A stretch of 64,000 nucleotides of DNA from the NCBI GenBank assembly GCA_050951845.1, contig JBMNJV010000001.1, positions 434,001 to 498,000 on the forward strand, in the 5' to 3' direction. This document shows positions 34,703 to 44,772 of the stretch, in pieces; position 1 is the stretch's first letter, and each line of letters opens with the position of its first letter. The notes beneath the pieces were generated by a model. It was not told the origin of the DNA. It did no database searches and saw nothing but the letters and a program-made list of their open reading frames with translations. The position numbers were made by a program, and so were the translations under genes. This DNA comes from UBA5436 sp050951845 (GTDB taxonomy: Bacteria; Bacillota; Clostridia; Saccharofermentanales; DTU023).

Positions 34703-35110
34703 TTCTTTTTCTGTTTATCAGGAGCTTTAAATATGTATTTTTGATTGTTGCCTGAATTGCATATTTGATGGCTTGGCTAACAATCTTGGTATAAAATTCA
34801 TTTCGCACATTAACATCTATAGTGCAGCCCTTAAATAAAATTATAAAAAAAACATATACTTATATTTTATTTATAAGTATAATTAAGTATTATACTTATA
34901 ATAACCTTTTTGAGAAAACAGCAATTGATGTTGCCTTATTATAATAATAAGAAACAGTCGTTTTCTCCGGAAGAGCTAAATCTTGAAGCATACTCAACCT
35001 GGTTACAGTCAACCTAATAGTAATATCGGACATGATAAGAACATCAAAATCATTTTGAAATATAGTATAATGCAACTATTAATTCATTTGGAGTTTACCA
35101 AAATACAATC
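34703..35110. other. Intergenic region upstream of the DeoR-type regulator
   Basis: 408 bp, very AT-rich, without a gene. It contains the ATACTTATA repeats at 34856-34900. Confidence 0.6.
34856..34900. promoter_or_regulatory. Three ATACTTATA half-sites, possible DeoR-family operator
   Basis: ATACTTATA at 34856-34864 faces its exact inverse TATAAGTAT at 34872-34880, and a third copy, ATACTTATA, lies at 34892-34900. DeoR/GlpR proteins often bind repeated short sites of this kind near their own gene. The site is about 210 bp ahead of the regulator start. Confidence 0.5.
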
Positions 35111-35887
35111 ATGAATAACTCAATTGCAAAAAATAAAAGGCAGAGTAATATAATTAATATTTTAAAAGAAGAAGAGTTCGTATCGGTTACTTCTCTTGCG
35201 GAGAGATTAAATTGTTCTGAAATGACTGTAAGAAGAGATCTGATGTATTTTGAAAAAAACGGATTAGTTCTGAGATTTCATGGCGGAGCAACTTATTTAA
35301 AACCGGATTATGTTCTTCCTTCTTTTGACGAACGTATAGGGAGAAATTTAGATGAAAAAACAAAAATTGCCAAAATTGCTGCTCAATATATAAAAACGGA
35401 TAGCATTGTTTGTTTCGACGGAGGAACAACTGCCCTGGCAATAGTTAATTTTATCCCTGAAAATATGCAATTTACGGCAATCTCTACCGGCATAAGGACC
35501 TCAAACTTTCTATCTGAAATACAAAATTGTTCAGTTATTCAAGTTGGGGGAGCTATCGATAATATTTCTAAAACAGCTTTTGATGCCACCTCAGAACATT
35601 ATATACGCAATTACACCGCAGATATTGCATTTATTTGCTGTCGCGCAATTGATGTAAACAGAGGGACTTTTGAAGCAAGTGTAACTTACAGCAACGAAAA
35701 AAATGCTCTTTCGCACATTTCCACAACAACTATTGTGGTAGCAGATCATACTAAATTCAGCCATACTTCTCTTTATTTAGGTTTATCTATTAATGATATT
35801 GATATTTTGATTACTGATGATCAAACACCTAACCATTTAATAAAAAGCCTTCAGAAGCAAGGAATTGAGACCATCATCGCAACATAA
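35111..35887 (+). CDS. DeoR/GlpR-family transcriptional regulator
   Basis: 258 residues. N-terminal DeoR helix-turn-helix (RQSNIINILKEEEFVSVTSLAERLNCSEMTVRRDLMYFEKNG) with the ATYLKPDYVLPSFDERI linker, then a sugar-phosphate-sensing domain with FDGGTTALAIV and VQVGGAID. Such proteins repress sugar operons and release on binding phosphorylated intermediates. It lies 305 bp before the E1 alpha gene on the same strand and is the obvious candidate regulator of the 36-50 kb catabolic operon. GGAG is unusually far (about 17 bases) from the ATG. Confidence 0.87.
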   Translation: MNNSIAKNKRQSNIINILKEEEFVSVTSLAERLNCSEMTVRRDLMYFEKNGLVLRFHGGATYLKPDYVLPSFDERIGRNLDEKTKIAKIAAQYIKTDSIVCFDGGTTALAIVNFIPENMQFTAISTGIRTSNFLSEIQNCSVIQVGGAIDNISKTAFDATSEHYIRNYTADIAFICCRAIDVNRGTFEASVTYSNEKNALSHISTTTIVVADHTKFSHTSLYLGLSINDIDILITDDQTPNHLIKSLQKQGIETIIAT

Positions 35888-36102
35888 TCCGGAGCAATTA
35901 TTTGCCCGGAAAAAATCTGACAAGATTGTTTTAGAAATACTGATTGTATCCAAATTTATTCTAATTTATTCCGTTCGTTCGGATATCACACTTTATTCTA
36001 AATAAACTTCCTGAGAAGAATTTGTAATATCTATTCTCGGAGCATTATGAACGACAAATCATTAAGATATTTGTCTAATTTTGATAGTTTTTGTTTGAGT
36101 TA

Positions 36103-36132
36103 TTGACAAAATTCTTATCTTTCGCATAAAAT
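36103..36132 (+). promoter_or_regulatory. Promoter of the 2-oxoacid dehydrogenase/sugar operon
   Basis: A perfect TTGACA is followed 18 bp later by TAAAAT, 60 bp before the TTG start of the E1 alpha gene. It lies in the 304-bp gap after the DeoR gene; nothing else was recognised in that gap. Confidence 0.65.
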
Positions 36133-36191
36133 TAAAACATAATCGAACAAATAGCAACCCAAAAACAACAACTTGTCAGGAGGAAAGCAAA

Positions 36192-37154
36192 TTGGATACG
36201 AAGATGCTATTGGAAATGTATCAACAAATGGATTTGATTCGTTCATATGAAGAAACGCTGTACTATCTTTTCCTTGAAGGCACAATGCCCGGATCTATAC
36301 ACCAATCTCATGGCCAAGAAGCATGTGCTGTCGGAATGCTATACGGGCTTAGAGAAACAGACTATATGGCATCCACACACAGACCTGCCGGACATGATAT
36401 TGCAAAAGGAGTATCTGTTAAAGATATGATGTGTGAGATGTTCGGTAAAGAAGCCGGTTGTTGTAAAGGGAGAGGCGGTGCAATGCATACAGGGGATATT
36501 GCTGTAGGTGCGATCCCTGCTAATGCTATTGTAGGAGCTAATATTCCGATATCTACCGGTATAGGACTTTCATTAAAACTCCAAAAGAGAGATGATGTAG
36601 TAATTTGTTTTTTTGGCGACGGTGCTTCAAATGAAGGTGCATTTCATGAAGGACTGAACGGGGCTGCAATCTGGAAATTACCGGTAATTTTTGTATGTGA
36701 AAATAATTTATACGGAGCATCAACTTCTATTAAAAATATGGTTAATATCGAAGATATTGCTTCAAGAGCAGCCGCATACGGAATGCCCGGAGAAATAGTT
36801 GACGGGAACGATGTCTTGGCAGTTTATGAAGCTGCTCAAAGAGCAATTTCAAGAGCAAGAAAAGGAGAAGGTCCTACATTATTGGAATTGAAGACTTATC
36901 GGATAGCCGGACATTCAAGGAGTGATGGTTGTGCATACAGAGATGATGCTGAAGAAGCCGAGTGGTTTGCAAGAGATCCTATTGAATTGCTTAAAAATAA
37001 AATTTTGAAAGAAAAAATTGCTGATGAACAAACATTAGCTGACATTCGTGAAAGAAATGAACAATTAGTTAATGAGGCTGTTGATTATGCGATTGAAGCA
37101 GAAGAACCATCTGTCGATGATGTACTGTTAAACGTTTATTGGGAAGGTGATTAA
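36192..37154 (+). CDS. TPP-dependent dehydrogenase E1 alpha subunit (acetoin/pyruvate type)
   Basis: 320 residues with the start TTG eight bases after AGGAGG. Motifs: SIHQSHGQEACAVGM, STHRPAGHDIAKG, CCKGRGGAMHTGD, the complete thiamine motif GDGASNEGAFHEGLNG to FVCENN, and TYRIAGHSRSDG. Length and motifs fit AcoA/PdhA-type alpha subunits of alpha2-beta2 E1 enzymes. Known chemistry is decarboxylation of a 2-oxoacid or cleavage of acetoin, passing the acyl group to E2. It opens an operon that also encodes sugar import and phosphorylation, so the natural substrate may be a sugar-derived acyloin or 2-oxoacid (inference). Confidence 0.9.
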   Translation: MDTKMLLEMYQQMDLIRSYEETLYYLFLEGTMPGSIHQSHGQEACAVGMLYGLRETDYMASTHRPAGHDIAKGVSVKDMMCEMFGKEAGCCKGRGGAMHTGDIAVGAIPANAIVGANIPISTGIGLSLKLQKRDDVVICFFGDGASNEGAFHEGLNGAAIWKLPVIFVCENNLYGASTSIKNMVNIEDIASRAAAYGMPGEIVDGNDVLAVYEAAQRAISRARKGEGPTLLELKTYRIAGHSRSDGCAYRDDAEEAEWFARDPIELLKNKILKEKIADEQTLADIRERNEQLVNEAVDYAIEAEEPSVDDVLLNVYWEGD

Positions 37155-37156
37155 TT

Positions 37157-38173
37157 ATGGCAGAATTAACAATGGTCCAGGCTTTGAACAAAGCAATTTC
37201 TGATGAGATGGAAAGAGATCCGAGTGTTTTTTGCTTAGGTGAAGATATAAGCGATAAAGATGGCGGATACGGTGGGGCTTTTGCAGTAACCAGAGGACTA
37301 TACGATAAATTTGGTGAAGACAGAGTTCTCAATACTCCGATTTCCGAAATACTGATTTCAGGAGCAGCTGTGGGTGCTGCAATGGCCGGATCGCGACCTA
37401 TTGCAGATTTACAATACGGGGACTTCATTTTTTGTATGATGGACCAATTATGTAATCAAGCAGCAAAGATGTGTTATATGTCGGGTGGCAAAGTAAAGGT
37501 TCCGATGGTTTTGAGAGCACCGGTGGGAGCCACTCAACGGGGTGCTCAGCATGCCCAGAGTCTTGAGGGATTTTTTACCCGGGTTCCGGGTTTAAAAGTA
37601 ATTTGTCCCGCTACTCCCTATGATGCGGTAGGTCTGTTAAAAACAGCTATCAGAGATGATAATCCGGTCATTGTTTTTGAACATAAAAAACTATATGGCG
37701 GAAAAAGATTTGAAGCCGGTGCTATTTCTCCGATCGGGGAAGTTCCCGATGAAGAATACACAATTGATTTCGGCAAAGCCGAAATTAAACGTGAGGGTAA
37801 AGATGTAACGATAGTGGCAAATCTGTTAATGATGTACAGGGCGATGGAAGCAGCTGATCAACTGGAAAAAGAAGGAATTTCTTGTGAAATAATTGATCCC
37901 CGGACCTTAGTACCGTTTGATTTTGATACTGTGATTAACTCTGTAAAGAAAACGGGAAGATTGATGATAGTACATGAAGATACTTACAGTAATGGCTGGG
38001 GAGCTGAAATTTCGGCTTATGTCGCTGAACATGCTATTTACTATCTGGATGCGCCGATCGTTCGTGTTACAACATATGATACACCGATACCTTTCTCGCC
38101 TGTTTTAGAGGATTATGTGATTCCCTCGACAGAAAGAATTATTGAAGCGGTACGCAAACTTATGGATAGCTGA
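37157..38173 (+). CDS. TPP-dependent dehydrogenase E1 beta subunit
   Basis: 338 residues, two bases after the alpha gene, with GGTGA as ribosome site. Motifs: VFCLGEDISDKDGGYGGAF, NTPISEILISGAAVGAAMAG, RAPVGATQRGAQHAQSLEGF, CPATPYDAVGLLKTAI and the transketolase C-terminal domain EIIDPRTLVPFDFDTV. It pairs with the alpha subunit to form the E1 active site. The window also holds a fused alpha-beta E1 at its left edge; the two differ clearly in sequence and gene structure, so they are separate enzymes. Confidence 0.92.
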   Translation: MAELTMVQALNKAISDEMERDPSVFCLGEDISDKDGGYGGAFAVTRGLYDKFGEDRVLNTPISEILISGAAVGAAMAGSRPIADLQYGDFIFCMMDQLCNQAAKMCYMSGGKVKVPMVLRAPVGATQRGAQHAQSLEGFFTRVPGLKVICPATPYDAVGLLKTAIRDDNPVIVFEHKKLYGGKRFEAGAISPIGEVPDEEYTIDFGKAEIKREGKDVTIVANLLMMYRAMEAADQLEKEGISCEIIDPRTLVPFDFDTVINSVKKTGRLMIVHEDTYSNGWGAEISAYVAEHAIYYLDAPIVRVTTYDTPIPFSPVLEDYVIPSTERIIEAVRKLMDS

Positions 38174-38220
38174 ACGTCATTAAAACTTTAATAAAACAAA
38201 AAAAATCAAGGTGCAAATCT

Positions 38221-39129
38221 ATGAGAATAAATTACAGAGAATTGATAAGAGATGCACAAAGCAGGAGTTATGCCATTGGCTATTTTGAAGCTTGGAACAT
38301 CGGATCCCTTATTTCGATTGTCAAAGCGGCAGAAAATAAAAATTCTCCTGTGATAATTGGTTTTTGTGGCGAATATTTAGAGAATACAAACAGAAAATAT
38401 GAGATTGATTTTAATTTGTATTCTGAAATAGCAAACGAAGTGGCGGCCAAATCAAGTGTGCCGGTAATAACGATATTGAACGAAGCGAATACTGTTGAAT
38501 GTACTCTTAAAGCTATTGAATCCGGATTTGATTCTGTGATGTATGCAGATGAAAAAATAGAACTTGAAGAAATGATACTCAGGCAACAGAAAATTGTTGA
38601 GCAGGCACATCAAAAAGGTGTTTTAGTAGAGGGGGCAATAGGGAGTCCGGGACTTGTAGATGCAAGTTCAGGCATTTCCTATGAAGGTAATAAAACAAGA
38701 CCTGAAGATGCAGTTTATTTCGCAGAAAAAACAAATGTTGATTTACTTGCGATTTCTTTTGGTAATATTCATTTTTTAGAAAAGTCAAAGGCTGAGCTGG
38801 ATTTTAATTTATTAAAAAAAATAAACGAACAAGTATCTGTTCCGTTAGTTTTACATGGAGGAACAGGTGTTGCTGATGCAGATTTCAAAAAAACAATTGA
38901 AAACGGGATAGTAAAAATTAATGTAGGTGCCGGGTTAAAAAGAGCAGTTATCAAGAGTATCCAAAATTATTTTGCTGAATATGATGTTACAGAGATGAAT
39001 CCTAACGATGTTTTAGGAAAAGGTAACTCTCAGGATTTAGATATTTATTCTCATGAAGGTTTAATTGCAAAAGTAATGAATTATATGGATCTCTTTAATA
39101 GTACTGGAAAGGCGGATAAATTTGCATGA
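38221..39129 (+). CDS. Class II fructose-bisphosphate aldolase-like protein lacking catalytic residues
   Basis: 302 residues with the class II FBA/TagBP aldolase fold. In the paralogue at 57661-58512 the segment SVPVAIHLDHG carries the catalytic Asp and a Zn-binding His; here the matching segment is SVPVITILNEAN, giving His to Ile85, Asp to Asn87 and His to Glu88. The other two metal-site regions are kept (ISFGNIHF and LHGGTGV). Either metal binding is altered or the chemistry is not a standard aldol cleavage. It lies between E1 beta and E2 genes and overlaps E2 by 4 bp, an odd insertion into a dehydrogenase operon that suggests a linked step. Confidence 0.85.
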   Translation: MRINYRELIRDAQSRSYAIGYFEAWNIGSLISIVKAAENKNSPVIIGFCGEYLENTNRKYEIDFNLYSEIANEVAAKSSVPVITILNEANTVECTLKAIESGFDSVMYADEKIELEEMILRQQKIVEQAHQKGVLVEGAIGSPGLVDASSGISYEGNKTRPEDAVYFAEKTNVDLLAISFGNIHFLEKSKAELDFNLLKKINEQVSVPLVLHGGTGVADADFKKTIENGIVKINVGAGLKRAVIKSIQNYFAEYDVTEMNPNDVLGKGNSQDLDIYSHEGLIAKVMNYMDLFNSTGKADKFA

Positions 39130-40355
39130 AAGAAATAAAAATGCCTCCGGGAGGTCAGAATGTTGATGAGTTAATGATAACAACTTGGGAGAAATCCGAG
39201 GGCGATCAAGTCAAAAGGGGAGATGTTCTTTTAACTGTCGAAACAGATAAAGCTGCAATGGATGTTGAAAGTTTTGCCAGCGGAACCTTGTTGAAAATCT
39301 TTTATGAAGAAGGAGATATGGTAAAAATAGGTGAAGTAATAGCTTTAGTAGGAAATCCGGATGAAATAGCAAAAATTGAGAAGCCGGCTGAATATGGGAA
39401 ATCTGACATTCAATCTCCGGCAGCCCAAGTACCTGTATCCGCAGAAGATGAATACCAGCCTATTATGCCGGCAGCAACAGATACAGCGGAAAAAGAGTCA
39501 ACACCTGAGATTAAAAGCAGTGATGGTTTTATCAGAGTTTCACCGGCAGCCAAAAAATTAATTCGAGATCTGAATCTGAATATCGAAGATATTGAACCGG
39601 TAAAAGGGAAAATTAGTCAAAAGGATGTAGAGAACTATCTCAATAAAATTGAAACGAAAGAAGAAGAAAGTGATTTTCAGCGGATTCCTCTGACTAATGC
39701 GAGAAAAACTATTTCAAAAAGATTGACAACAAGTGTTCAGGAAAGACCGACTTTCCATGCTGAAGTTGAAGTTGATTGTACGAATATTATTAAATTGCGT
39801 AAAGATATTTTTGAAAAATATCAAAAGAAGGTATCTTACAATGATATTATTTCCAAATCATTAGTGAATTGCATTAATAAATATCCGCTGATTAATGCAA
39901 AAATGACAGAGCAGGACATAATCGTTTTCAATTCCGTTAATGTAGGAATAGCAGTTGCTCTGGAAGAGAATCTGATAGTTCCTGTAGTTAAGAATGTTGA
40001 GAAATTAACAATCTTGGAAATTGCAGAAATTAATTCCGCAAATATTAATATTGTCAGATCCGGAAAATATAATCCGGAAATAACCCAAAACGGTACGATT
40101 ACGATTTCTAATATGGGAATGTATAACATTTCCCGATTTACGGCAATTCTTAATCCTCCTGAAGTAACAATATTGGCAATAGGAAATATAAATAAGAAAG
40201 CAGTCTGGGACGAAGTACAAGAGAAGTTTATGGCAAAACCGATGATGACCATAACAGGTACTTTTGATCATAGAGTCGTTGATGGTGCCTATGGAGCAAA
40301 ATTTCTTAGTTTGTTGAAAGAGTTATTGGAAAATCCGTTACTGATGTTGGCTTGA
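39126..40355 (+). CDS. Dihydrolipoamide acyltransferase (E2)
   Basis: 409 residues. One lipoyl domain (1-77) with the lipoylated Lys42 in ETDKAAMDVES, a flexible Pro/Ala/Glu-rich linker, a peripheral-subunit-binding domain (about 137-175, RVSPAAKKLIRDLNLNIEDI) and the catalytic acyltransferase domain from about 185. The catalytic motif FDHRVVDGAYGAKFL is near the C-terminus. It accepts the acyl group from E1 and passes it to CoA. Start overlaps the aldolase-like gene by 4 bp. Lipoate would be supplied by LplA (15.9 kb). Confidence 0.92.
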   Translation: MKEIKMPPGGQNVDELMITTWEKSEGDQVKRGDVLLTVETDKAAMDVESFASGTLLKIFYEEGDMVKIGEVIALVGNPDEIAKIEKPAEYGKSDIQSPAAQVPVSAEDEYQPIMPAATDTAEKESTPEIKSSDGFIRVSPAAKKLIRDLNLNIEDIEPVKGKISQKDVENYLNKIETKEEESDFQRIPLTNARKTISKRLTTSVQERPTFHAEVEVDCTNIIKLRKDIFEKYQKKVSYNDIISKSLVNCINKYPLINAKMTEQDIIVFNSVNVGIAVALEENLIVPVVKNVEKLTILEIAEINSANINIVRSGKYNPEITQNGTITISNMGMYNISRFTAILNPPEVTILAIGNINKKAVWDEVQEKFMAKPMMTITGTFDHRVVDGAYGAKFLSLLKELLENPLLMLA

Positions 40356-40384
40356 TTAATAATGATTATAACTGGAGACCTATA

Positions 40385-41785
40385 ATGAAAAAATATGATT
40401 TAGTAGTAATAGGTGGAGGACCTGCCGGTTATGCCGGAGCTTTAAAAGCAGCTCAATATGGAAAAAAGATCGCTCTTTTTGAAAAAGAAAGAATTGGCGG
40501 AGTTTGTTTAAATGTCGGATGTATACCGACCAAAGCTTTAAGTTCGAAAGCAGGACTTTTAGAGAGTATCCGAACACAAACTCAAAAGGGCGTTTTTCGG
40601 GATGCAGGGTTGTTCAGCTATAAAAAAATACAAAATGAAAAAAATAACATAGTAAACCGTTTGACACGCGGTGTCGAAAGTTTGTTGAAAGCAGCAGGCG
40701 TTGACATTTATTTAAAAGAGGCTGAAATAATATCACCTAACGAGATTAAAGCAGGTTCAGAAATTTTTTCTGCGGATTATATTTTGCTGGCAACCGGTTC
40801 AAGTAATCTTATTAATCTTTCTTTTGATAAAAAGAATTTAAGTTTTGACAGTACGGCATTGCTAAATAGCGATAAAGTTCCGTCAAGCATGGTTGTCATC
40901 GGTTCAGGTGTCATAGGTCTTGAAATGGCAAGCATCTTTAATTCTTTTGGAACAAAAATTACTATTGTTGAACTATTGCCGGAAATATTACCTGATTTTG
41001 ATTCGGATGTAACAAAAACATATAAACGCCAATTAGAGAAAAGAGGAATTGAGTTCCATCTGGGATCTATGGTGAAATCAATAGATTTCGCACAAGAGAA
41101 TAAAAAATGTGTAATCTTTACCGATCAGGACGGTCGGGAGCAAAAGATAATTACGGACACGGTTTTATGTTCAATAGGCAGAAAGCCCAATATTGATAAA
41201 GCGAATGCAGATCATTTGAATCTCGAAATTGATGAAAAAGGCTTTGTGAAAGTAAATAATCTGATGCAGACAAACATTTCAAATATTTTTGCTGCAGGCG
41301 ATATTACCGGAGGTTCTCTGCTGGCACATGTTGCAATCAAAGAAGCTGAGGTTGCAGTTAAGAATATGTTTTCAGGCAAAAAAGACCATTGTGCAACAAA
41401 TCTGGTTCCATCCTGTATTTACAGTTATCCCGCTTTGGCTAAAGTCGGTTTGACCAAAAAACAAGCAAAAGAAAAAGATCTTGAGGTTTCAGAAGGTGTT
41501 TACAATTATATCGGGAACGGAATGGCTCTTGCATCAGAAGAAACAACCGGATTTGCCAAGGTAGTTGTTTCAAAAAAAGATAAAAAAATATTAGGTGGTC
41601 AAATTTTAGGTGAACAAGCTGTCGAATTAATCATGGAGCTGGCAGTTATTATTGCGAATGAAATGACTGTTGATCAATGGGATGAAAAATTAATGGTTGC
41701 TCACCCCACACTTTCTGAAATTTTGCATGAAGCAATTATGGATTCTGATCACAAGTCGATACATACGCCTTTATCAAAAAAATAA
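40385..41785 (+). CDS. Dihydrolipoyl dehydrogenase (E3)
   Basis: 466 residues from an ATG preceded by GGAG; an in-frame TTG 11 codons earlier overlaps E2 and is not needed. FAD-binding GGGPAGYAGA at 10-19, redox disulfide GGVCLNVGC (Cys41, Cys46), NAD-binding GSGVIGLEMASIF, FAD motif IFAAGDITGG and C-terminal catalytic AHPTLSEILHEA. It reoxidises the E2 dihydrolipoyl group with NAD. This completes a four-subunit complex encoded within 5.6 kb. Confidence 0.94.
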   Translation: MKKYDLVVIGGGPAGYAGALKAAQYGKKIALFEKERIGGVCLNVGCIPTKALSSKAGLLESIRTQTQKGVFRDAGLFSYKKIQNEKNNIVNRLTRGVESLLKAAGVDIYLKEAEIISPNEIKAGSEIFSADYILLATGSSNLINLSFDKKNLSFDSTALLNSDKVPSSMVVIGSGVIGLEMASIFNSFGTKITIVELLPEILPDFDSDVTKTYKRQLEKRGIEFHLGSMVKSIDFAQENKKCVIFTDQDGREQKIITDTVLCSIGRKPNIDKANADHLNLEIDEKGFVKVNNLMQTNISNIFAAGDITGGSLLAHVAIKEAEVAVKNMFSGKKDHCATNLVPSCIYSYPALAKVGLTKKQAKEKDLEVSEGVYNYIGNGMALASEETTGFAKVVVSKKDKKILGGQILGEQAVELIMELAVIIANEMTVDQWDEKLMVAHPTLSEILHEAIMDSDHKSIHTPLSKK

Positions 41786-41820
41786 TGTTGAGGATGAAAT
41801 TTGCAGAAGGAGGAGTTTTA

Positions 41821-43337
41821 TGGAACATAGCGGAACATATATTTTAGCGTCTGATCTCGGCGGATCAGGCACCAAGACGATGTTATATGATCTTTCCGGG
41901 GAGATAGTCAGTCTGGCTTTCCGTGAATCATTGATTAAGCACAAACAAAAAGGTTCAGTCTCGCAGGAGCCTGAAGAAATGTTTACATCCGTAATTGAAG
42001 GAATGAAAGAGTGCCTTGAAACTTCAAAAATTGATCCGAAAGATGTTGCTGCTATTGTGCTGGATGGTCAGCAATCAGGTATGTTGTGGATAGATAAAGA
42101 CTATAAAGCCATTAGCCCGTATGATTCATGGCTTGATACAAGATATGGCTCATATATTAAAGAGATGCGGGATTGTTGCGGTGAGAGAATACTGGAAAAG
42201 ACAGGAACAGATCGTGGATTTGTACATGGACCGAAAATTCTCTGGTGGAAAAACAACTATCCCGACATTTATAAAAATGCTCATAAAATGGTTATACCTG
42301 CTTCCTATGTAGGAGGACTCTTGGCCGATCTGGATGCCGATGATGCTTATTTTGAGGATACGTCCATCGGGTTTAGCGGTATTTGTGATCTTTATGATTC
42401 CACATGGGATAAAGAGATTTGTGAAGCTGTCGGCATTGCTCTCGAAAAATTACCTCAAATTGTTGAATCGACAAAAATCATTGGTTACTTGTGCAAACGA
42501 TATGCTGATGAGCTGGGACTTTTACAAGGAGTGCCCATAGTATCAGGTGGGGGTGATTTCCCGGTGTCAATGCTGGGAGCGGGTGTTTGTGAAGCCGGGC
42601 AAGCTGCAGATTTAACCGGAACAGCGTCGATTTTATTTGTATGTGAAGATTTTTGGAAACCGGATCCAAGCGGAAAAACCAGAACTTTAAAATCACCGAT
42701 ACCCGGTCTGTGGTTAACATACGAATTCATCAGTGGTGGCGGTTGTATTCGCTGGTTTTTGAATGAGTTTTTACAAAATGAGAAAAAATCTGTTGACAAT
42801 ATCTACAGGTATCTTGGGGATAAAATAGAGGATATTCCCATTGGTTGTGACGGACTGGGTTTTTACCCTTATATCGGAGGCACCCAGGCACATCCTGAGT
42901 ATGGAGGATCTTGGGTAGGGATACAGTGGGATCATCGTAAAGAACATTTTTACCGGTCTATTTTGGAATCTGTTGCTTATTCGTACAGATATATCCTTGA
43001 ATCGATCAAAACAAATCTCAATATCGATAATATTGAGGAAATCAGAGTGTTCGGCGGAGGATCCGGTGACGAAATATGGAATCAAATGAAGGTTGATGTG
43101 TTGAAAACACCATATTTACTTTTGGAACAGCAAGAATGTTCCTTGTTGGGTTCAGCAATCATTGCGGGTTATGCGATCGGTGCGTATGACGATATGATTG
43201 AAATTTCAAAAAATATCAATCGGGTTGTAGGAAAGGTCCATCCGGATAGAACAAACACAGAAAAATATTCTGAAAAATATGATTTGTGGCATGGCAATCT
43301 GGCAGGATCCAAGAGCAGCTTCCTAAAGGGAATATGA
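41821..43337 (+). CDS. FGGY-family carbohydrate kinase
   Basis: 505 residues from an ATG six bases after AAGGAGG; the longer upstream frame runs inside the E3 gene and is rejected. ATP/sugar fold marks: ILASDLGGSGTKTMLYDLSGE at the N-terminus, VLDGQQSGMLWIDKDY and WLDTRYG (sugar-binding), GAGVCEAGQAADLTGTAS, and VFGGGSGDEIWNQMKVDVLKTP near the C-terminus. Closest in character to xylulokinase-type kinases, which phosphorylate ketoses or polyols. The sugar cannot be named. It links the ABC importer (next genes) with the aldolase-like and dehydrogenase proteins. Confidence 0.88.
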
Positions 43338-43553
43338 TTTTAACACATTGATTATTTCATTAATGATCTGGGGTTTGTTGGTTGTAATTAACAATTAGAG
43401 ATTAGAACCAAAGTAGTTTTATAGGATTGTATTAAAAAAAGTAGAGGAACGTTTCTGTTGTAAGCAAAAAGTAAAGAAAACAGTTTTTACTTTTGATCTT
43501 ATTAACAGAACAAGAGGGAAGTAAGCCATTATAAAAATTTTCAGGAGGGAAAA

Positions 43554-44699
43554 ATGAAAAAATTGATTTCTATATTGCTGGTATTAGCAATGTTGTTATC
43601 TTTAGCTGCTTGCGGAGGTTCAGATAAGAAAGAATCAGATACTGACAAAAAAGACGATGCCGCTGTAGAAGAGAAAGAAGAGAAGAAAGAAGTTGAGAAA
43701 GCTGATGAGAAGACAGCGGACAATGCGGATGAAGATTTATACATTGTGTTCTCTCAATATGCCATGTTGTCACCTTTCTTTGTTGCTGCATCATATGGAT
43801 TTGTCCAACAAGCAGACAGGATGGGTATCAAAGCGGTAGTTATGGATGCAGGTAACGTTCTGCAACGTCAAATTGATATGATTGATGATGCCATTACTCA
43901 GGAAGCAGATGCAATTGTTATTACACCGATGGATTCAGAAGCGTTGGCGGTTGCTGTAGAAAGATGTAATGAAGCAGGTATACCTTGTCTTTCTATAGAC
44001 CGTGATATTCTGGGCGGAGACCTTATGACTTGCTTGCAATCTGACAATACTCATTGCGGCAGGGAGATAGCTCGTGAATTTCTCAAACGTTTCGAAGAGG
44101 AAGGCTTAACCGAAGTAAAATTAATTCAAATCAGAGGGCAACTTGGCTCGACACCATCCAGAGACCGTGATAAAGGTTTTTGGGAAGTTATCAATGCTCA
44201 AGATGCAATAAAAGTTAACAAAGTAGCTGAATCTGCTGCGGACTGGGAATCAGGCAAGGCTGAAGAGCAAACTGTGGCTCACTTAACTGCTCATCCCGAT
44301 GCTGACGCGATCTTCTATGAAGCCGATTGTATGGCTCCGGGTGTTTTTGCAGCTATGGAACAGTTGGGATTAAATGTTCCGAAATCTGATCCTGATCATA
44401 TTATTAACGGAGGAGTTGACGGATCGACCTTTGCTCTGGATCGCATCAAGGAAGGAAAGATGGACGTTTGTGTCTCTCAATTACCATATTCTCAAGGACT
44501 TGTGGCTTGCTACCTGGCATATCATGCTGCTAAATATAAAGATGAAGATGGTGCCAGCGAGTTACCGAGAATGTTATACTTTGATGCTCAAACTGTAACA
44601 CCGGAAAATATAGACAGTTTCGGTGATTCTCTGTGGGGTTATCTGCCTATTGGCGGATCTGAAATTCCTCAGGATTTAAAGGATAAATTACTTAATTGA
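43554..44699 (+). CDS. Sugar ABC transporter substrate-binding lipoprotein
   Basis: 381 residues: signal peptide with lipobox LAAC (Cys22), an acidic Asp/Glu/Lys linker to about residue 60, then a ribose/galactose-type periplasmic binding domain (VFSQYAMLSPFFVAASYGFVQQADRMGIKAVVMDAGN, ADAIVITPMDSEALAVAVERCNEAGIPCLSIDRDI). It captures the sugar outside the membrane for the ATPase and permease encoded next. Strong GGAGGG site. A perfect 13-bp-arm hairpin follows (44773-44803), which commonly allows more binding protein than membrane components to be made. Confidence 0.92.
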   Translation: MKKLISILLVLAMLLSLAACGGSDKKESDTDKKDDAAVEEKEEKKEVEKADEKTADNADEDLYIVFSQYAMLSPFFVAASYGFVQQADRMGIKAVVMDAGNVLQRQIDMIDDAITQEADAIVITPMDSEALAVAVERCNEAGIPCLSIDRDILGGDLMTCLQSDNTHCGREIAREFLKRFEEEGLTEVKLIQIRGQLGSTPSRDRDKGFWEVINAQDAIKVNKVAESAADWESGKAEEQTVAHLTAHPDADAIFYEADCMAPGVFAAMEQLGLNVPKSDPDHIINGGVDGSTFALDRIKEGKMDVCVSQLPYSQGLVACYLAYHAAKYKDEDGASELPRMLYFDAQTVTPENIDSFGDSLWGYLPIGGSEIPQDLKDKLLN

Positions 44700-44772
44700 T
44701 TATCTCTTTTTATACAAGTGTTTAGTATTTAACTAATTGGAAAATAGGAGATTAAAGGAATAAATTAATAAA

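Noticed and set aside
36192..38173. Apiose-type split transketolase
   Set aside because: The subunits have dehydrogenase E1 motifs and are followed by E2 and E3, so a dehydrogenase complex fits better.
41697..41820. Upstream extension of the FGGY kinase frame
   Set aside because: It overlaps the E3 gene, while a strong AAGGAGG site marks the ATG at 41821.
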